Shown here piece after piece: positions 50,101 through 55,255 of a stretch of 64,000 nucleotides of DNA. The position numbers were made by a program, and so were the translations under genes. Location of the stretch: the NCBI RefSeq assembly GCF_040802235.1, contig NC_133170.1, positions 7,951,001 through 8,015,000 on the forward strand, read 5' to 3'. Origin of the DNA: Manis javanica. Lineage: Eukaryota; Chordata; Mammalia; Pholidota; Manidae. How positions within the stretch are numbered: position 1 is the first letter of the stretch; each line of letters starts with the position of its first letter. Under the pieces are notes generated by a model. That model was not told the origin of the DNA and did not search any database. It saw only the letters and a program-made list of their open reading frames with translations.

Positions 50101-50467
50101 GGGGGATCACAGGGAGAAGAGTGTAGCACAGAGAAGGGACATAGTGGATCTGTGGCATCTTGCTGCACTGATGGACAGTGACTGCATTGGGGTATGGCAG
50201 GGACTTGATAATATGGGTAACTGTAGTAACCACATTATTTTTTCATGTGAAACCTTCATAAGAGTGTATATCAATAATACCTTAATAAAATAAGAATATA
50301 GTTGTCGCCTTTCTTTTCTCCCACAGGGAAACTATGTGTCTGCACGAGCTTATTATGAGAGAGCCTTACAGCTGGTTCCAGACAGCAAACTGCTACAGGA
50401 AAACCTCGCCAAATTGGACCGCCTGGAAAAACGATTACAAGAAATTCGAGAAAAGGATCAACCGTAG
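4388..50467 (+). CDS. TMTC1: TMTC1, 3' half (nine spliced coding exons, TPR region)
   Basis: Nine exons (4388-4531, 28689-28797, 38095-38197, 40256-40391, 40965-41109, 42077-42214, 43530-43652, 46054-46131, 50327-50467) join in frame to 371 residues plus a TAG stop. The product matches my recollection of the C-terminal half of mammalian TMTC1, a multi-pass endoplasmic reticulum protein that O-mannosylates cadherin domains. The transmembrane, catalytic N-terminal half would lie upstream of the window. What is visible is a run of about ten tetratricopeptide repeats, with recurring helix-A signatures such as [15 protein letters not shown] and AWMNMGG, and helix-B signatures such as [10 protein letters not shown] and [10 protein letters not shown], ending in a charged helix ([17 protein letters not shown]). 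All borders are GT/AG. No stop or frameshift interrupts it, so it looks functional. TMTC2-4 are paralogues; the near-identical sequence supports TMTC1. Confidence 0.95.
4685..4812 (+). repeat. Interspersed repeat fragment, copy B
   Basis: Same orientation and same shared blocks as 3185-3290. The two copies flank the 4388-4531 exon, at about 1.5 kb spacing. Confidence 0.5.
6862..7050 (-). repeat. MIR-like SINE, antisense
   Basis: Follows the antisense MIR pattern: aataataggtgacatttatg, then cattacttaatgcaatcttta, then a degenerate cttacagtgagggagccgagg block. It is ancient and diverged. Confidence 0.5.
7535..7700 (-). repeat. MIR-like SINE fragment, antisense
   Basis: The block ttgtccctattttataaatg followed by aagaaactaggatttgg resembles the antisense MIR core. 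It is weak. Confidence 0.4.
7780..8063 (+). mobile_element. MER3-type non-autonomous hAT element
   Basis: Recognised from ttaattttaataattatttt, atccaaaatattatcattct, tgcttacagcacatctcag and the end block ctactatattggacaacaca, which are landmarks of MER3 as I remember it. The 5' terminal inverted repeat is not clear. Confidence 0.7.
9451..9467 (+). repeat. Left 17-bp target-site duplication of the L1 composite
   Basis: The 17-mer ccctttagacctttttt occurs here and again at 17877-17893, exactly at the 5' end of the L1. The first three C could be shared with the L1 end, leaving at least 14 bp of real duplication. Confidence 0.75.
9468..11153 (-). mobile_element. 3' extension of the L1 with nested A-tails (candidate 3' transduction)
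   Basis: Read on the minus strand, the L1 A-tail (11154-11177, 24 bases) is followed by 168 bp, a second tail of 20 A (10966-10985), 1,449 bp including a retroviral env relic, a third tail of 22 A (9495-9516), 15 bp and a final 11 A (9469-9479), then the target duplication. This is the layout expected of serial 3' transduction by L1. Alternatives are a native long 3' end of this L1 subfamily, or later insertions into the A-tail. No clear AATAAA precedes the second and third tails, which weakens the serial model. Confidence 0.6.
10316..10840 (-). pseudogene. Retroviral env transmembrane-subunit relic
   Basis: Minus-strand translation gives a heptad-like helix ([18 protein letters not shown]), then the immunosuppressive-domain-like [20 protein letters not shown], then the cysteine-loop region [14 protein letters not shown]. 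This order is typical of the transmembrane part of gamma-type retroviral Env. The usual CX6CC motif has lost one cysteine (the residue before the last C is glycine). The frame ends in a stop at about 10440, and a shifted frame continues into a Trp-rich, hydrophobic segment ending near 10316. Surface subunit, pol and gag are not present. It is a dead fragment carried inside the L1-flanked block. Confidence 0.7.
11330..11424 (-). promoter_or_regulatory. G-rich tract of L1 3' UTR (G-quadruplex motif)
   Basis: On the minus strand, GGGTGGGCAGGGAGGG (11400-11415) fits a four-run G-quadruplex, and a second G-run cluster lies at about 11330-11353. A G-rich polypurine tract is a usual feature of mammalian L1 3' UTRs. 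Confidence 0.65.
11520..15362 (-). CDS. L1 ORF2p: endonuclease and reverse transcriptase
   Basis: The 1280-residue frame is intact and close to the usual L1 ORF2 length (about 1275). The N-terminal AP-like endonuclease (about 1-245) shows LNVNGLN with N22, QETHL with E51, GDFNTPL, RIDHIL and SDHKGM, the expected active-site set. The reverse transcriptase follows, with [35 protein letters not shown] and the catalytic FADD at residues 708-711 (bases 13230-13241). A C-terminal cysteine motif ([18 protein letters not shown]) is complete. The protein nicks target DNA and primes reverse transcription of the L1 RNA. The start at 15362 is the first ATG of the frame; a downstream ATG (M10) is possible. 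Confidence 0.95.
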   Translation of the reverse strand: MVTTNLKPAMAISTYLSIVTLNVNGLNAPIKRHRVIEWIKKQDPSICCLQETHLKPKDKHRLKVKGWKNIFQANNSEKKAGVAVLISDKIDFKTKKVTRDKEGHYIMIKGSVQQEDITILNIYAPNTGAPAYVKQILTELKREIECNAFIVGDFNTPLTPKDRSTGQKISKDTQALNNTLEQMDLIDIYRTLHPKATGYTFFSSAHGTFSRIDHILAHKKSLSKFHNIEILPTNFSDHKGMKVEINSTKKTKRLTNTWRLNNMLLNNQWINEQIKIEIKEYIETNDNNNTKPQLLWDAAKAVLRGKYIAIQAHLKKEEQSQMNSLTSQLLKLEKEEQMRPKVSRRRDIIKIREEINKIEKNKTIAKINETKSWFFEKINKIDKPLAQLIKRKRESTQINIIRNENGKITTDSTEIQRIIKDYYENLYANKLENLEEMDNFLEKYNLPRLTKEETQKLNKPITSKEIETVIKKLPKNKTPGPDGFTSEFYQTHREDIIPVLLKVFHKIEEEGILPNSFYEANITLIPKPGKDPTKKENYRPISLMNVDAKILNKILANRIQQYIKRIIHHDQVGFIPGMQGWYNIRKSINIIHHINKKKDKNHMIISIDAEKAFDKIQHPFMIKTLSKMGTEGKYLNIIKAIYDKPTASIILNSEKLKAFPLRSGTRQGCPLSPLLFNIVLEVLATAIRQNKEIQGIQIGKEEVKLSLFADDMILYIKNPKDSTPKLLELISEYSKVAGYKINTQKSVAFLYTNNEPIEREIRKTIPFTIASKRIKYLGINLTKEVKDLYSENYKSLLREIKGDTNKWKLIPCSWLGRINIVKMAILPKAIYRFDAIPLKLPATFFNESEQIIQKFIWKHQRPRIAKAILKKKNKVGGISLPNFKLYYKAIVIKTIWYWHKNRATDQWNRLETPEINPNIYGQLIFDKGAMDIQWQNDSLFNRWCWQNWTATCRRMKLDHCLTPYTKVNSKWIKDLNVRHETIKLLEKNIGKNLLDINMSDLFLNISPRARKTTAKMSKWDYIKLKSFCTAKDTINRTKRNPTVWENIFENDRSDKGLTSRIYKELTRLNKQKTNNPIKKWAEELNRQFSKKEIQMAKRHMKRCSTSLIIREMQIKTTMRYHLTPVRIAATQKTNNNKCWRGCGERGTLLHCWWECKLVQPLWKAVWRFIKMLKTDLPFDPGIPLLGIYPKNAAIKFEKDRCTPMFIAALFTIAKNWKQPKCPSVDEWIKKMWYIYTMEYYSAIRSGKIQPFAATWMELESIMLSEISQAEKEKYQMMSLI
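15531..16454 (-). CDS. L1 ORF1p: trimeric RNA-binding chaperone
   Basis: The 307-residue frame is intact. It has an N-terminal basic segment, a coiled coil (about 30-110) with three tandem 11-residue units ([11 protein letters not shown], residues 45-77), an RRM (starting near [11 protein letters not shown]) and a C-terminal domain with [19 protein letters not shown] and YPARLSF. ORF1p trimerises through the coiled coil, coats L1 RNA and is needed for retrotransposition. The related fragment at 62424-63196 has only one such coiled-coil unit, so the repetition is a later expansion. Confidence 0.93.
   Translation of the reverse strand: MKRQNYRQTKITETTPEKETDLTSPPEKEFKIKIMNMLTEMQKKMQEQWDEMQRKMQEQWDEMQRKMQEQWDEVRKEITDVRKEITEVKQSLEGFISRMDKMQEAIEGIEAREQERIEADIERDKRISRNETTLREICDQYKRKNIRIIGIPEEEERGKGIESVFEEIIAENFPKLGEEIIEQTMELYRTPNRKDPRRTTPRHIIIKMARIKDKERVLKAAREKKVTYKGKPIRLTSDFSTETLQARREWHDILNAMKQKGLEPRILYPARLSFKYDGGIKQFPDKQKLREFASHKPPLQGILQGLL
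16224..16322 (-). repeat. 33-bp x 3 tandem repeat inside ORF1
   Basis: Three head-to-tail 33-bp units encode [22 protein letters not shown] and [11 protein letters not shown]. The first two protein units are identical; at DNA level the units differ by only a few bases. Eleven residues is a hendecad, compatible with a coiled coil. Confidence 0.9.
16940..17630 (-). repeat. Tandem monomers (about 220 bp) in the L1 5' UTR
   Basis: The + strand shows about three copies of a unit starting tcctcaggtgccggt, with a ccgccctgcctccctagcac block, ggcttccaaaaagcactc, then an A-rich tract and acgcgcga. The copy starts at 17224 and 17444 are 220 bp apart. The unit is itself a degenerate dimer. It is CpG-rich. 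Tandem promoter monomers are known in mouse L1; here they are seen directly. Confidence 0.85.
17861..17872 (-). promoter_or_regulatory. YY1-like site at the L1 5' end
   Basis: The minus strand reads CCAGGATGGCGG within the first 20 bp of the element. Human L1 carries a YY1 site (AAGATGGC core) in the same position, where it sets the transcription start. The role here is inferred by analogy. Confidence 0.5.
17877..17893 (+). repeat. Right 17-bp target-site duplication of the L1 composite
   Basis: Identical to 9451-9467 and directly abutting the L1 5' end (minus strand). Confidence 0.75.
17930..18240 (-). mobile_element. Older L1 3' UTR fragment
   Basis: The + strand block gaagtgtcgttggtatacaa, aacagttacccatagtatta and agaatcattggctgtattct is the reverse complement of a 3' UTR type common in laurasiatherian L1s. 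It carries no ORF. It may have been part of the target into which the young L1 landed. Confidence 0.65.
19090..19745 (-). mobile_element. Ancient L1 3' end fragment
   Basis: The blocks tagtattccattgtataata and tgggtaagtatctagggata, and caaagtaattgtgtgacttt are decayed versions of the last part of L1 ORF2 and its 3' UTR, antisense. It is strongly diverged from the young L1. Confidence 0.75.
22000..22125 (-). repeat. MIR-like SINE fragment, antisense
   Basis: The block cactgaggctcatggttatg followed by cagctggtgagggcagagccggga resembles the antisense MIR core. It is diverged. Confidence 0.45.
24160..24335 (+). mobile_element. MER5A-type non-autonomous hAT element
   Basis: Contains tgattcctgggccccacccc, gacctgctgaatcttatgag and the end block aaaatttgagaactgttg, matching the MER5A layout. 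No coding capacity. Confidence 0.75.
25625..25765 (-). repeat. MIR-like SINE, antisense
   Basis: Shows the antisense MIR core: gaggtcaggtgacttaccta, gtcagtggcagaaggat and gaacccagtcttctgg, ending tgcttttaactgctgtgc. Confidence 0.65.
26040..26190 (-). repeat. L2-like LINE fragment, antisense
   Basis: The pattern gcaattattgaatttctgttatatgcag, then cactgtcct, then a late gagaaggagcttaaaacctagtag is a decayed antisense L2 3' end. Confidence 0.45.
28689..28797 (+). CDS. TMTC1: TMTC1 coding exon ([15 protein letters not shown])
   Basis: The 109-bp exon follows the pyrimidine-rich acceptor ttattatattctacag and ends at gcagagcag|gtaatt. The first base completes the lysine codon from the previous exon and the end is in phase 0. 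It encodes helix B of one TPR ([15 protein letters not shown]) and helix A of the next ([15 protein letters not shown]). It comes after a 24-kb intron that holds the composite L1 insertion. Confidence 0.95.
29625..29689 (+). repeat. 65-bp direct duplication, copy 1
   Basis: Shares gcaaaactaagaagtct and ggatagctgcaggaagcca with 33977-34042 in the same orientation, with about five mismatches over 65 bp. Confidence 0.8.
31686..31812 (+). repeat. Left arm of a 127-bp inverted repeat
   Basis: The reverse complement of this arm matches 32786-32912 with seven mismatches and one single-base indel by hand alignment (about 94 percent). The arm begins tttttaccttgttgatatc and ends cattcccactggta. Confidence 0.9.
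31765..31880 (-). repeat. MIR-like SINE fragment, antisense
   Basis: The block cgaggtcacacaaataacta followed by gcaagactagagcctgctc resembles the antisense MIR core. It overlaps the end of the left inverted-repeat arm. Confidence 0.4.
32590..32720 (-). repeat. L2-like LINE fragment, antisense
   Basis: The block agcacatatttattgagcac, then a late ctcatggagcttagagcctagaa, follows the antisense L2 3' end. Confidence 0.6.
32786..32912 (-). repeat. Right arm of a 127-bp inverted repeat
   Basis: Begins taccagtgggaatgttatag and ends tccacaaggtaaaaa, pairing with 31686-31812. The 973-bp spacer between the arms contains a MIR-like piece and an L2-like piece but no recognised gene. Confidence 0.9.
33977..34042 (+). 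repeat. 65-bp direct duplication, copy 2
   Basis: Second copy of the 29625-29689 segment, 4.35 kb downstream in the same TMTC1 intron. The flanks diverge abruptly after the gtccgtttgtc block. Confidence 0.8.
36296..36525 (-). repeat. MIR SINE, antisense, nearly complete
   Basis: Shows tactaagcattgttctaaac, gtttaatccttgtaacaacc, atccctatcttacagttggg and ggtggggctgggattccagc in the order of an antisense MIR. Confidence 0.85.
38095..38197 (+). CDS. TMTC1: TMTC1 coding exon ([17 protein letters not shown])
   Basis: The acceptor ttctcttttaaag precedes a 103-bp exon encoding [11 protein letters not shown], then [19 protein letters not shown], with donor gtaagt. It ends with the first base of a glycine codon that is completed by the next exon. 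A second pyrimidine-rich stretch with an ag (38041-38056) lies upstream, but only the 38095 junction keeps the conserved frame. Confidence 0.94.
38198..40255 (+). other. TMTC1: TMTC1 intron, 2.1 kb
   Basis: AT-rich sequence with one MIR-like fragment at about 39445-39550. No other feature was seen. Confidence 0.75.
39445..39550 (+). repeat. MIR-like SINE fragment
   Basis: The block ggattctagttctggctttt, then cttgccctgggatttctgtcac, resembles the sense MIR tRNA-related and core parts. Confidence 0.5.
40256..40391 (+). CDS. TMTC1: TMTC1 coding exon ([17 protein letters not shown])
   Basis: The 136-bp exon encodes [17 protein letters not shown] and the next TPR helix A ([13 protein letters not shown]), ending EEWYKR with the arginine codon split after two bases. 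The acceptor is accggttacag. The donor gtatag departs from the usual gtragt and is probably weak. The residue after the first glycine is serine where I recall leucine in human. Confidence 0.94.
40965..41109 (+). CDS. TMTC1: TMTC1 coding exon ([19 protein letters not shown])
   Basis: The acceptor caaaactcag leads into a 145-bp exon whose first base completes an arginine codon. It encodes [21 protein letters not shown], a textbook TPR A/B hairpin, and ends LRLAL at a strong donor, gtgagt. The preceding intron (40392-40964) is only 573 bp. Confidence 0.95.
41110..42076 (+). other. TMTC1: TMTC1 intron, about 1 kb
   Basis: Contains a TA/TG-rich microsatellite (about 41417-41460) and a perfect 11-bp-stem hairpin at 41704-41731. 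Nothing else was recognised. Confidence 0.75.
41704..41731. other. Perfect 11-bp-stem hairpin
   Basis: aatttgttata and tataacaaatt pair perfectly around a 6-base loop (gatggt). It is AT-rich and intronic, with no terminator or RNA-gene context. Confidence 0.6.
42077..42214 (+). CDS. TMTC1: TMTC1 coding exon ([15 protein letters not shown])
   Basis: The 138-bp exon (46 codons, phase 0 at both ends) encodes [16 protein letters not shown], then [21 protein letters not shown]. The acceptor ggttttgcag has only a very short pyrimidine tract, preceded by purine-rich sequence. The donor is gtagag. Confidence 0.93.
42215..43529 (+). other. TMTC1: TMTC1 intron, 1.3 kb
   Basis: Mostly an antisense L2-like fragment (about 42605-43100). 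No other feature was seen. Confidence 0.75.
42605..43100 (-). repeat. L2 LINE fragment, antisense
   Basis: Starts caaaatatttattaaatgcc, gccagacactgcgctcag, then gtcatggagtttacagcag, and continues into the typical L2 body with a late agcacacacaaaggcactgtgg block. Confidence 0.75.
43530..43652 (+). CDS. TMTC1: TMTC1 coding exon ([17 protein letters not shown])
   Basis: The 123-bp exon (41 codons) encodes [17 protein letters not shown] and then [19 protein letters not shown], starting after acceptor acctgtgcag and ending at donor gtataa. The intron just downstream begins with about 110 bp of nearly pure A/T (43670-43780). Confidence 0.94.
43653..46053 (+). other. TMTC1: TMTC1 intron, 2.4 kb
   Basis: Begins with an A/T-only-like stretch (43670-43780) and holds an antisense MIR at about 44862-45060. 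Nothing else was recognised. Confidence 0.75.
44862..45060 (-). repeat. MIR SINE, antisense
   Basis: Contains agtaatttaatcttcacaac, tccattttacagttgaataa, ctgagactcagaggttatgt and gatttgaatccaggttctta in antisense MIR order. Confidence 0.85.
46054..46131 (+). CDS. TMTC1: TMTC1 coding exon ([16 protein letters not shown])
   Basis: The short 78-bp exon (26 codons) encodes [18 protein letters not shown] and ends GGIQHIK at donor gtagga. The acceptor cttatatatttag is AT-rich rather than pyrimidine-rich, but the encoded residues are the expected continuation of KAFE from the previous exon. Confidence 0.93.
46655..47265 (-). repeat. L2 LINE, antisense, long fragment
   Basis: Runs from atcattcattcacacattga through gtgccaggtactcttttagg, gtcctcttggagctagaatc, gaccttgag-like gggacttgaggggactgtag and aatgccatggtctgaccta. 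This is one of the longer L2 pieces in the window. Confidence 0.85.
48491..48710 (+). mobile_element. Non-autonomous hAT-type element
   Basis: Begins gaatggtgctgtccaataga, with gggtacttgaaatgtggttg in the middle and ggtggctatcatagtaggta near the end. It resembles MER3/MER5-group hAT elements; the subfamily was not assigned. Confidence 0.65.
50059..50306 (+). mobile_element. 5'-truncated L1 (3' UTR only) with 14-bp target duplication
   Basis: A 220-bp insert (50073-50292) is flanked by perfect 14-bp direct repeats agaatatagttgtc (50059-50072 and 50293-50306). The insert contains gatggacagtgactgcattg and tgaaaccttcataagagtgt and ends ccttaataaaata. These match the L1 3' UTR type also seen, reversed, at the end of the full-length L1 (gatggacagtaaccgtaatg). 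It is sense to TMTC1 and ends 20 bp before the terminal exon. Confidence 0.85.
50327..50467 (+). CDS. TMTC1: TMTC1 terminal coding exon with stop
   Basis: The acceptor ttcttttctcccacag starts the last coding segment: 46 residues and a TAG at 50465-50467. It encodes [18 protein letters not shown], the helix B of the last TPR, then the charged C-terminal helix ending EKDQP. A truncated L1 and its duplicated target end 20 bp upstream of this exon (see 50059-50306). Confidence 0.95.
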   Translation, partial: GNYVSARAYYERALQLVPDSKLLQENLAKLDRLEKRLQEIREKDQP

Positions 50468-53400
50468 CAGCATTTGACCCAGTCTCAAGGGACAGCGCCA
50501 GTGTCTCTGGCTAAGGAGGAAGTGGCGGAAGCCTTGCTCACCTATCATCAGAAACTCAACCAGTGAAGCTTTCCCCTCATGCGAGCTCCGAGGGTGCGAC
50601 TGGGAAAGCTGGTAACCCTGTGCTGAGGGACTTGTATTTTCCACAGGAGACAAGAAGACCAAGCGCGCTGGAGGTGTGAGGGGGAAAGAGAACAAGTCCT
50701 ACACCTTTGACAGGTGGTTGTTGGCTTTCATTCCAGATTTCCCTTCATATATTTCCCTGCTTTTCCAAGCTGGAAATCTGATTCCATCTCTTCGTGTGGG
50801 CTTTGGTGTCCCAGAAATACAGATGCTTGAAATTCTATAGTGCAAAGCATCTCTTCTTGATGAGATGAGATACTTCAAAGAGGAGAAATCTGGGATAAGC
50901 CCCTGGGGAATTCTAAAAAGAGGTGGCTCGTTTAGTTCTCCAGAACCAGAAATGAGTATCTAAAGTTTTTGTAGAACCTTCTAGAACATGTGGGGAAAGG
51001 GCTCTTGTTAAGTGAGTTTTATCTAATGGCCCCCTAAAGGTATTGCTAGAACCCTGTTGAAGAGTAAATTAAATTCCACTCTGGTGCAAGCTTTCCCCTT
51101 TGCCTCATGTATCACAGAGTAAGCTTCTAGAATTGTGTGGATATTCTTATCCGTAGGGGAAAATCGAGGATCTTGGTACCCCTAATTCTTCATGAAAATG
51201 TTTAAGACTATTTTAATTTTATTACAAGTATTACTAGAGTAGCTGTTCCACTCTACAATTTCAAAAGTGCTTTTAAAATCATAAACATTTCTGCCTCCAA
51301 ATATATTGTTATTTTGGTGGAGAAAAAAATAGTATATTCTACATGAGAAATATTAAAGCTATTAACAGAGAAATGTTCTACTTTATTATCTTAACATTCA
51401 GACATCCTGAGGTTTATTATTTTTTTGAAAAAGATATTTATCTGTTGAGGAATCTTTACAATATATCACAAAGATCTCATAGAGTCTAAATAGATAAAGG
51501 GAGCGCTATTAGTTTGTCTTCCTAGGCTTAGTGAGAATTCTGTGCATAGAACCCTAGTTATAGAAACTCAGAATTCTTAGTTCTGGGTCTGTAATTTTTG
51601 GAGCTTTTATGGAAAACACTCAAAAAATCTAGGAAAAAAGTTTAAATTCATAATTTTAAATATATATATTTATATTTAAAAGATAGGGATGGCAAAGGTG
51701 AACTTAAAATTTGACATTTGTTTCTTAGCATTATTTATTCATAACTTATAAACTATTTAATATATGTATGCACACACATTTTCCTCTCTGTACCTAGTGG
51801 TTTTAATAGCAGCTTTCAAAACTGATCATACAAAAATTATAAATGTAAGTTACAAAGTAGTTGAGTCTTAGCCCCTTAAAAAATGTGTATTGATTATTCA
51901 CTTGCTAAAGATAAAGAAATTAGGAATCAGCCCTAATTTCAAATCGGAACAAATCGGAACACCTGAGTCTACGGTGGCCATTGTCATAAACTTTTTTTTT
52001 TTAAACCTGCTCTGGGCAATACTGTTCATGGTGCTGAGCCGGGCGTCATATAGATGTGTCAGTCTGGAGGCACGGAATCGCACAGGCCCAGGCGGGGGCA
52101 GGGTAAAAAGCCTTGTCTTCTCAACTCAGTGTCAGGAAGCGCTGCCCCTCTCTTGTGTCTTTGTCAAGGTAAGTGTAGGTGAAATGAAGGGAAACCTCCT
52201 TGGAAAGGGATGATGGGAGGGCTATTTTAAATGCAAACAATTATGGAATTTGAATTAGCGTACTTGTGTTCATGTGCATCAATGATGTTTATATGTTACC
52301 ATTATAATCGTCTGCTAATGCCTTTTAATGCTATACATCATAAATTTATCCAAAATGGTATTAAAATAGTTTTCTTCCTTCCAAAATTATACTTCTATAG
52401 TCCTAAGGCCCAGACTTGTACTACAGTGCTTACGATAAAGTAACCAGCCCACCCCCAAATGGAAACACATGTAGCCTAGCTAAAAACAGTATCTAGAACT
52501 TTAATCCCAATTTTTAAGAATGATCTGTAACCAGAACTCAAGCTTAGAAAGTGAATGGAAAAAAAACTGAGCCCCAAATTTTGGAAAACAATTATGCCTT
52601 AATTGAAGTGCTGCTAAAGGTAGGAGAGGACATTCGGTAGGATAATACAGATTTATGGCCTAAAAGTTCCCGAAAGAAAAGGGTCACGTGGCCTTCAGGA
52701 GACTTTATGCCTTCTGGGTGCTTTTCTCTTCCTCTGTCTCTGTCTGTCCCTTTCTCTACTTCTCTTCCTCCTTATCTCTTTTTTGTCACTCTGTCTCCTG
52801 TCTGCTCACATCTCTTTGAACGTAACAGTAACACTGTTGGTTGGATCGGGTATTTCTGTCTTGTGTTCATACCTTCACTGAGATGTGGCCAGTGGAATAG
52901 CTTTCATAGTTGAATTGTGCCTACAAGAAAATACACCACATGTTATTTTTCAAAGACATTAGGTATATTTTATAACTTCTTATTTGTTCTTGTAACATGA
53001 AATAATATGGGTAATTTGTCCATACCAAATTAAAAAAGGAGTGCCCTGGCTAGTCGTGGGGATGGACCCTGGTCGCCCTTGATGAAAGCATGTTGGCGCG
53101 TGGGCTGGTAGCCCCTTCCGAGCTGGAACTGCACAGCCAGCTTCGGGGATGTGCACCCCTCGGGGCTTTGCCCTCAGAAGCCCCTCGTGCTTGGTTGAAT
53201 GCTCTGCCTCAAGTTCGTAAGGTATTATTTTTGAACAAGGGGGTCCCACAATTCCGCTTTGCACTGGGTCCTTAACTAGGCCCTGAGGACAAGACAGGAG
53301 TCGCTTTAGTGTGTCTGAACACTTGATCCAGTGATCAGAGTTTCATGGGAGTGTGTCTCTGAGCAGCACGTGCTGTTTTTATCTCCGCTGCACATTGAGT

Positions 53401-54559
53401 TCCTTGCGTACATATATCCCCATCTTGCCAATCTTTCTAACCTGTTCTTCCGTCCTACCTAGAGCCAATTCTCCTTGCCTTCAAAGTCCCCGATAATGGC
53501 AGTCCTTTAACATGTCCTTTGACATAGGGGCCATAAGAATGGCTTTGCAAATGTATTTCAACCTTTAGAATTATTCAGGATTTTTAAAATGATTCATGTT
53601 TTCAATCTGTTGATGGTATTTGTAAAACATGGTTCGATGATGTAACATAAGTGAACTAGACCAAAGATACCTTAGAGGGAAAGGCAGTTTCATGAATCCT
53701 GAGATAGATTCTTTGGGGCTTGTTTACTTTGAAGTCTATCACAAAACAAAGAGGATCACCAGCAGTTCAATTCCAGCTCCCACTCGTACTTCGCAGCCCT
53801 GCACCAGCTCCTGGCGCTCCTAACAGGTAGCAACCGTTTGATGCAGGGTTTTGCAGTGGTTGTACAAATGCTCCTATGCAACTGCTTTTCAACAAGACTC
53901 ATTGAGAAAATCCAAGGCTTTCTAAACCCACCTACAAATACTTTAAGTTGATGGGGAATAAAAATAAATGTGTGGTTTCTTATTGTCCCTAGTAAACATT
54001 GCAGGCCCCTCAGATAGAAAAGCTGCATTCAGCTAATAGTTGAGATCTATTCCCTCACACAATGGGGCTCTCAACCCTGGCTGGACTTTAGGATTTTTAT
54101 GATTATTCTTGAAATTTTGATATAAAAGCAAAATATGTTGGACCGTTCTAAAAATAGCACTTCCCTCGTTGGTTTTGTTTGTAGTAGCCCTATAACTTAA
54201 GGAGAATAAATAAAGAGCAACCAAAGGAATGTTTTAATATCAGTAAAATAAAATGGCACAACAGAATTGATGCCATTCATATCTGCCCATTGGCTCATAT
54301 AAAAATGTTCCGTTTAATCACCAAAGATCTTTTAATAGAAACCTTTAGGGTATGTAGCCCCATAAAATCTATACCCTTCATGATATGTGGTTTTTACCAG
54401 TTTCTTAGTTTAGACTACCATTCACTCCCCAAACTGGAAAGATGTGTCTGTGTGCAGAAATCCAGGAATTCCTTCTCATTCTCAGTCAATGTATTTGTAT
54501 CACGTTTGGAAGATTCCAGTGTGCATTAGTCCTTTTGAGGCAGTCTGGGTGGTCCACAG

Positions 54560-54680
54560 GAGGGGTGACCCAGTCCAAGGAGCAGGAGATCAGGTTCTAG
54601 TCCTGCTTTGCTGCAAGGAGCTGCCTTACCCTGGGCAGGTGACTGAGTATCTCAGTCTGTTTGTCACCTGGTCAAGGACT
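54560..54680 (+). repeat. MIR-like SINE in TMTC1 3' UTR
   Basis: The block ggttctagtcctgctttgct, then cttaccctgggcaggtgac, then gtatctcagtctgtttgtcacctg, follows the sense MIR order. Confidence 0.65.
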
Positions 54681-55228
54681 GGTTAGTTCTGTGGAACTGT
54701 CAAGCCCTAGGAGTCCCCTAAAACTAGCCTGAGAGCCCTCTACATCTAAAGAGATACCTGATAAATGTTGCCCTTTGTTCTAGAAATTCTTAAGATAATC
54801 ACCACACCAAAACACATTAAAAGTAAATGCACTGCCCAGGTGCTTTAACTTGGCAGGGGAAACTACTCTGAATTTTGCACTCTTGCGCACATAAAAATTA
54901 GTGGTTTTGTTGTGATTACTGAGGGGAAAAGAAAACATTTTTAAAAATTTCCTCCTAAGGCACTAGAATATCTGTAGAAGCCACGGCTTGCTTTTATAAT
55001 GTGGAGATCATTTAACTTGCTGTGACTCACCCTAATCCCTCCTTTTGTCAGGGAGAAATGATTTTTACATTGTGTTCTTTGTTCATAATTCTTTTATTTT
55101 GTACTTTGATCAGTTGTATGTAACTGTACATTTCTGTTAACTTTTGCTGTGCCAGTTAGAAATATATCTCCCATAAAGTATTTCGTCCATTTAAGTCAGT
55201 TTATGTATACCATGCCTAGGTCCTTCCA

Positions 55229-55234
55229 AATAAA
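55229..55234 (+). terminator. AATAAA polyadenylation signal of TMTC1
   Basis: AATAAA sits in the sequence ccttccaaataaagtttatg, with T/GT-rich DNA in the next 30 bases. It is the last strong signal before sequence that looks intergenic. Confidence 0.6.
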
Positions 55235-55255
55235 GTTTATGTAAATGTCTATTTT

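Larger units (their letters stand above)
46132..50326 (+). other. TMTC1: TMTC1 intron, 4.2 kb
   Basis: Holds a long antisense L2 (46655-47265), a hAT-type element (48491-48710) and, close to the acceptor, a 5'-truncated L1 with a 14-bp target duplication (50059-50306). The stretch 47265-48490 shows nothing I can name. Confidence 0.75.
50468..55255 (+). other. TMTC1: TMTC1 3' untranslated region
   Basis: The sequence after the stop lacks further exon signals and runs AT-rich to a canonical AATAAA at 55229-55234, followed by a GT/T-rich stretch. I infer cleavage near 55250, giving a UTR of about 4.8 kb. Earlier possible signals are ATTAAA at 51352 and overlapping AATAAA at 54205 and 54209, so shorter isoforms are possible. 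A MIR-like fragment lies inside at about 54560-54680. The end is inferred, not proven. Confidence 0.65.
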
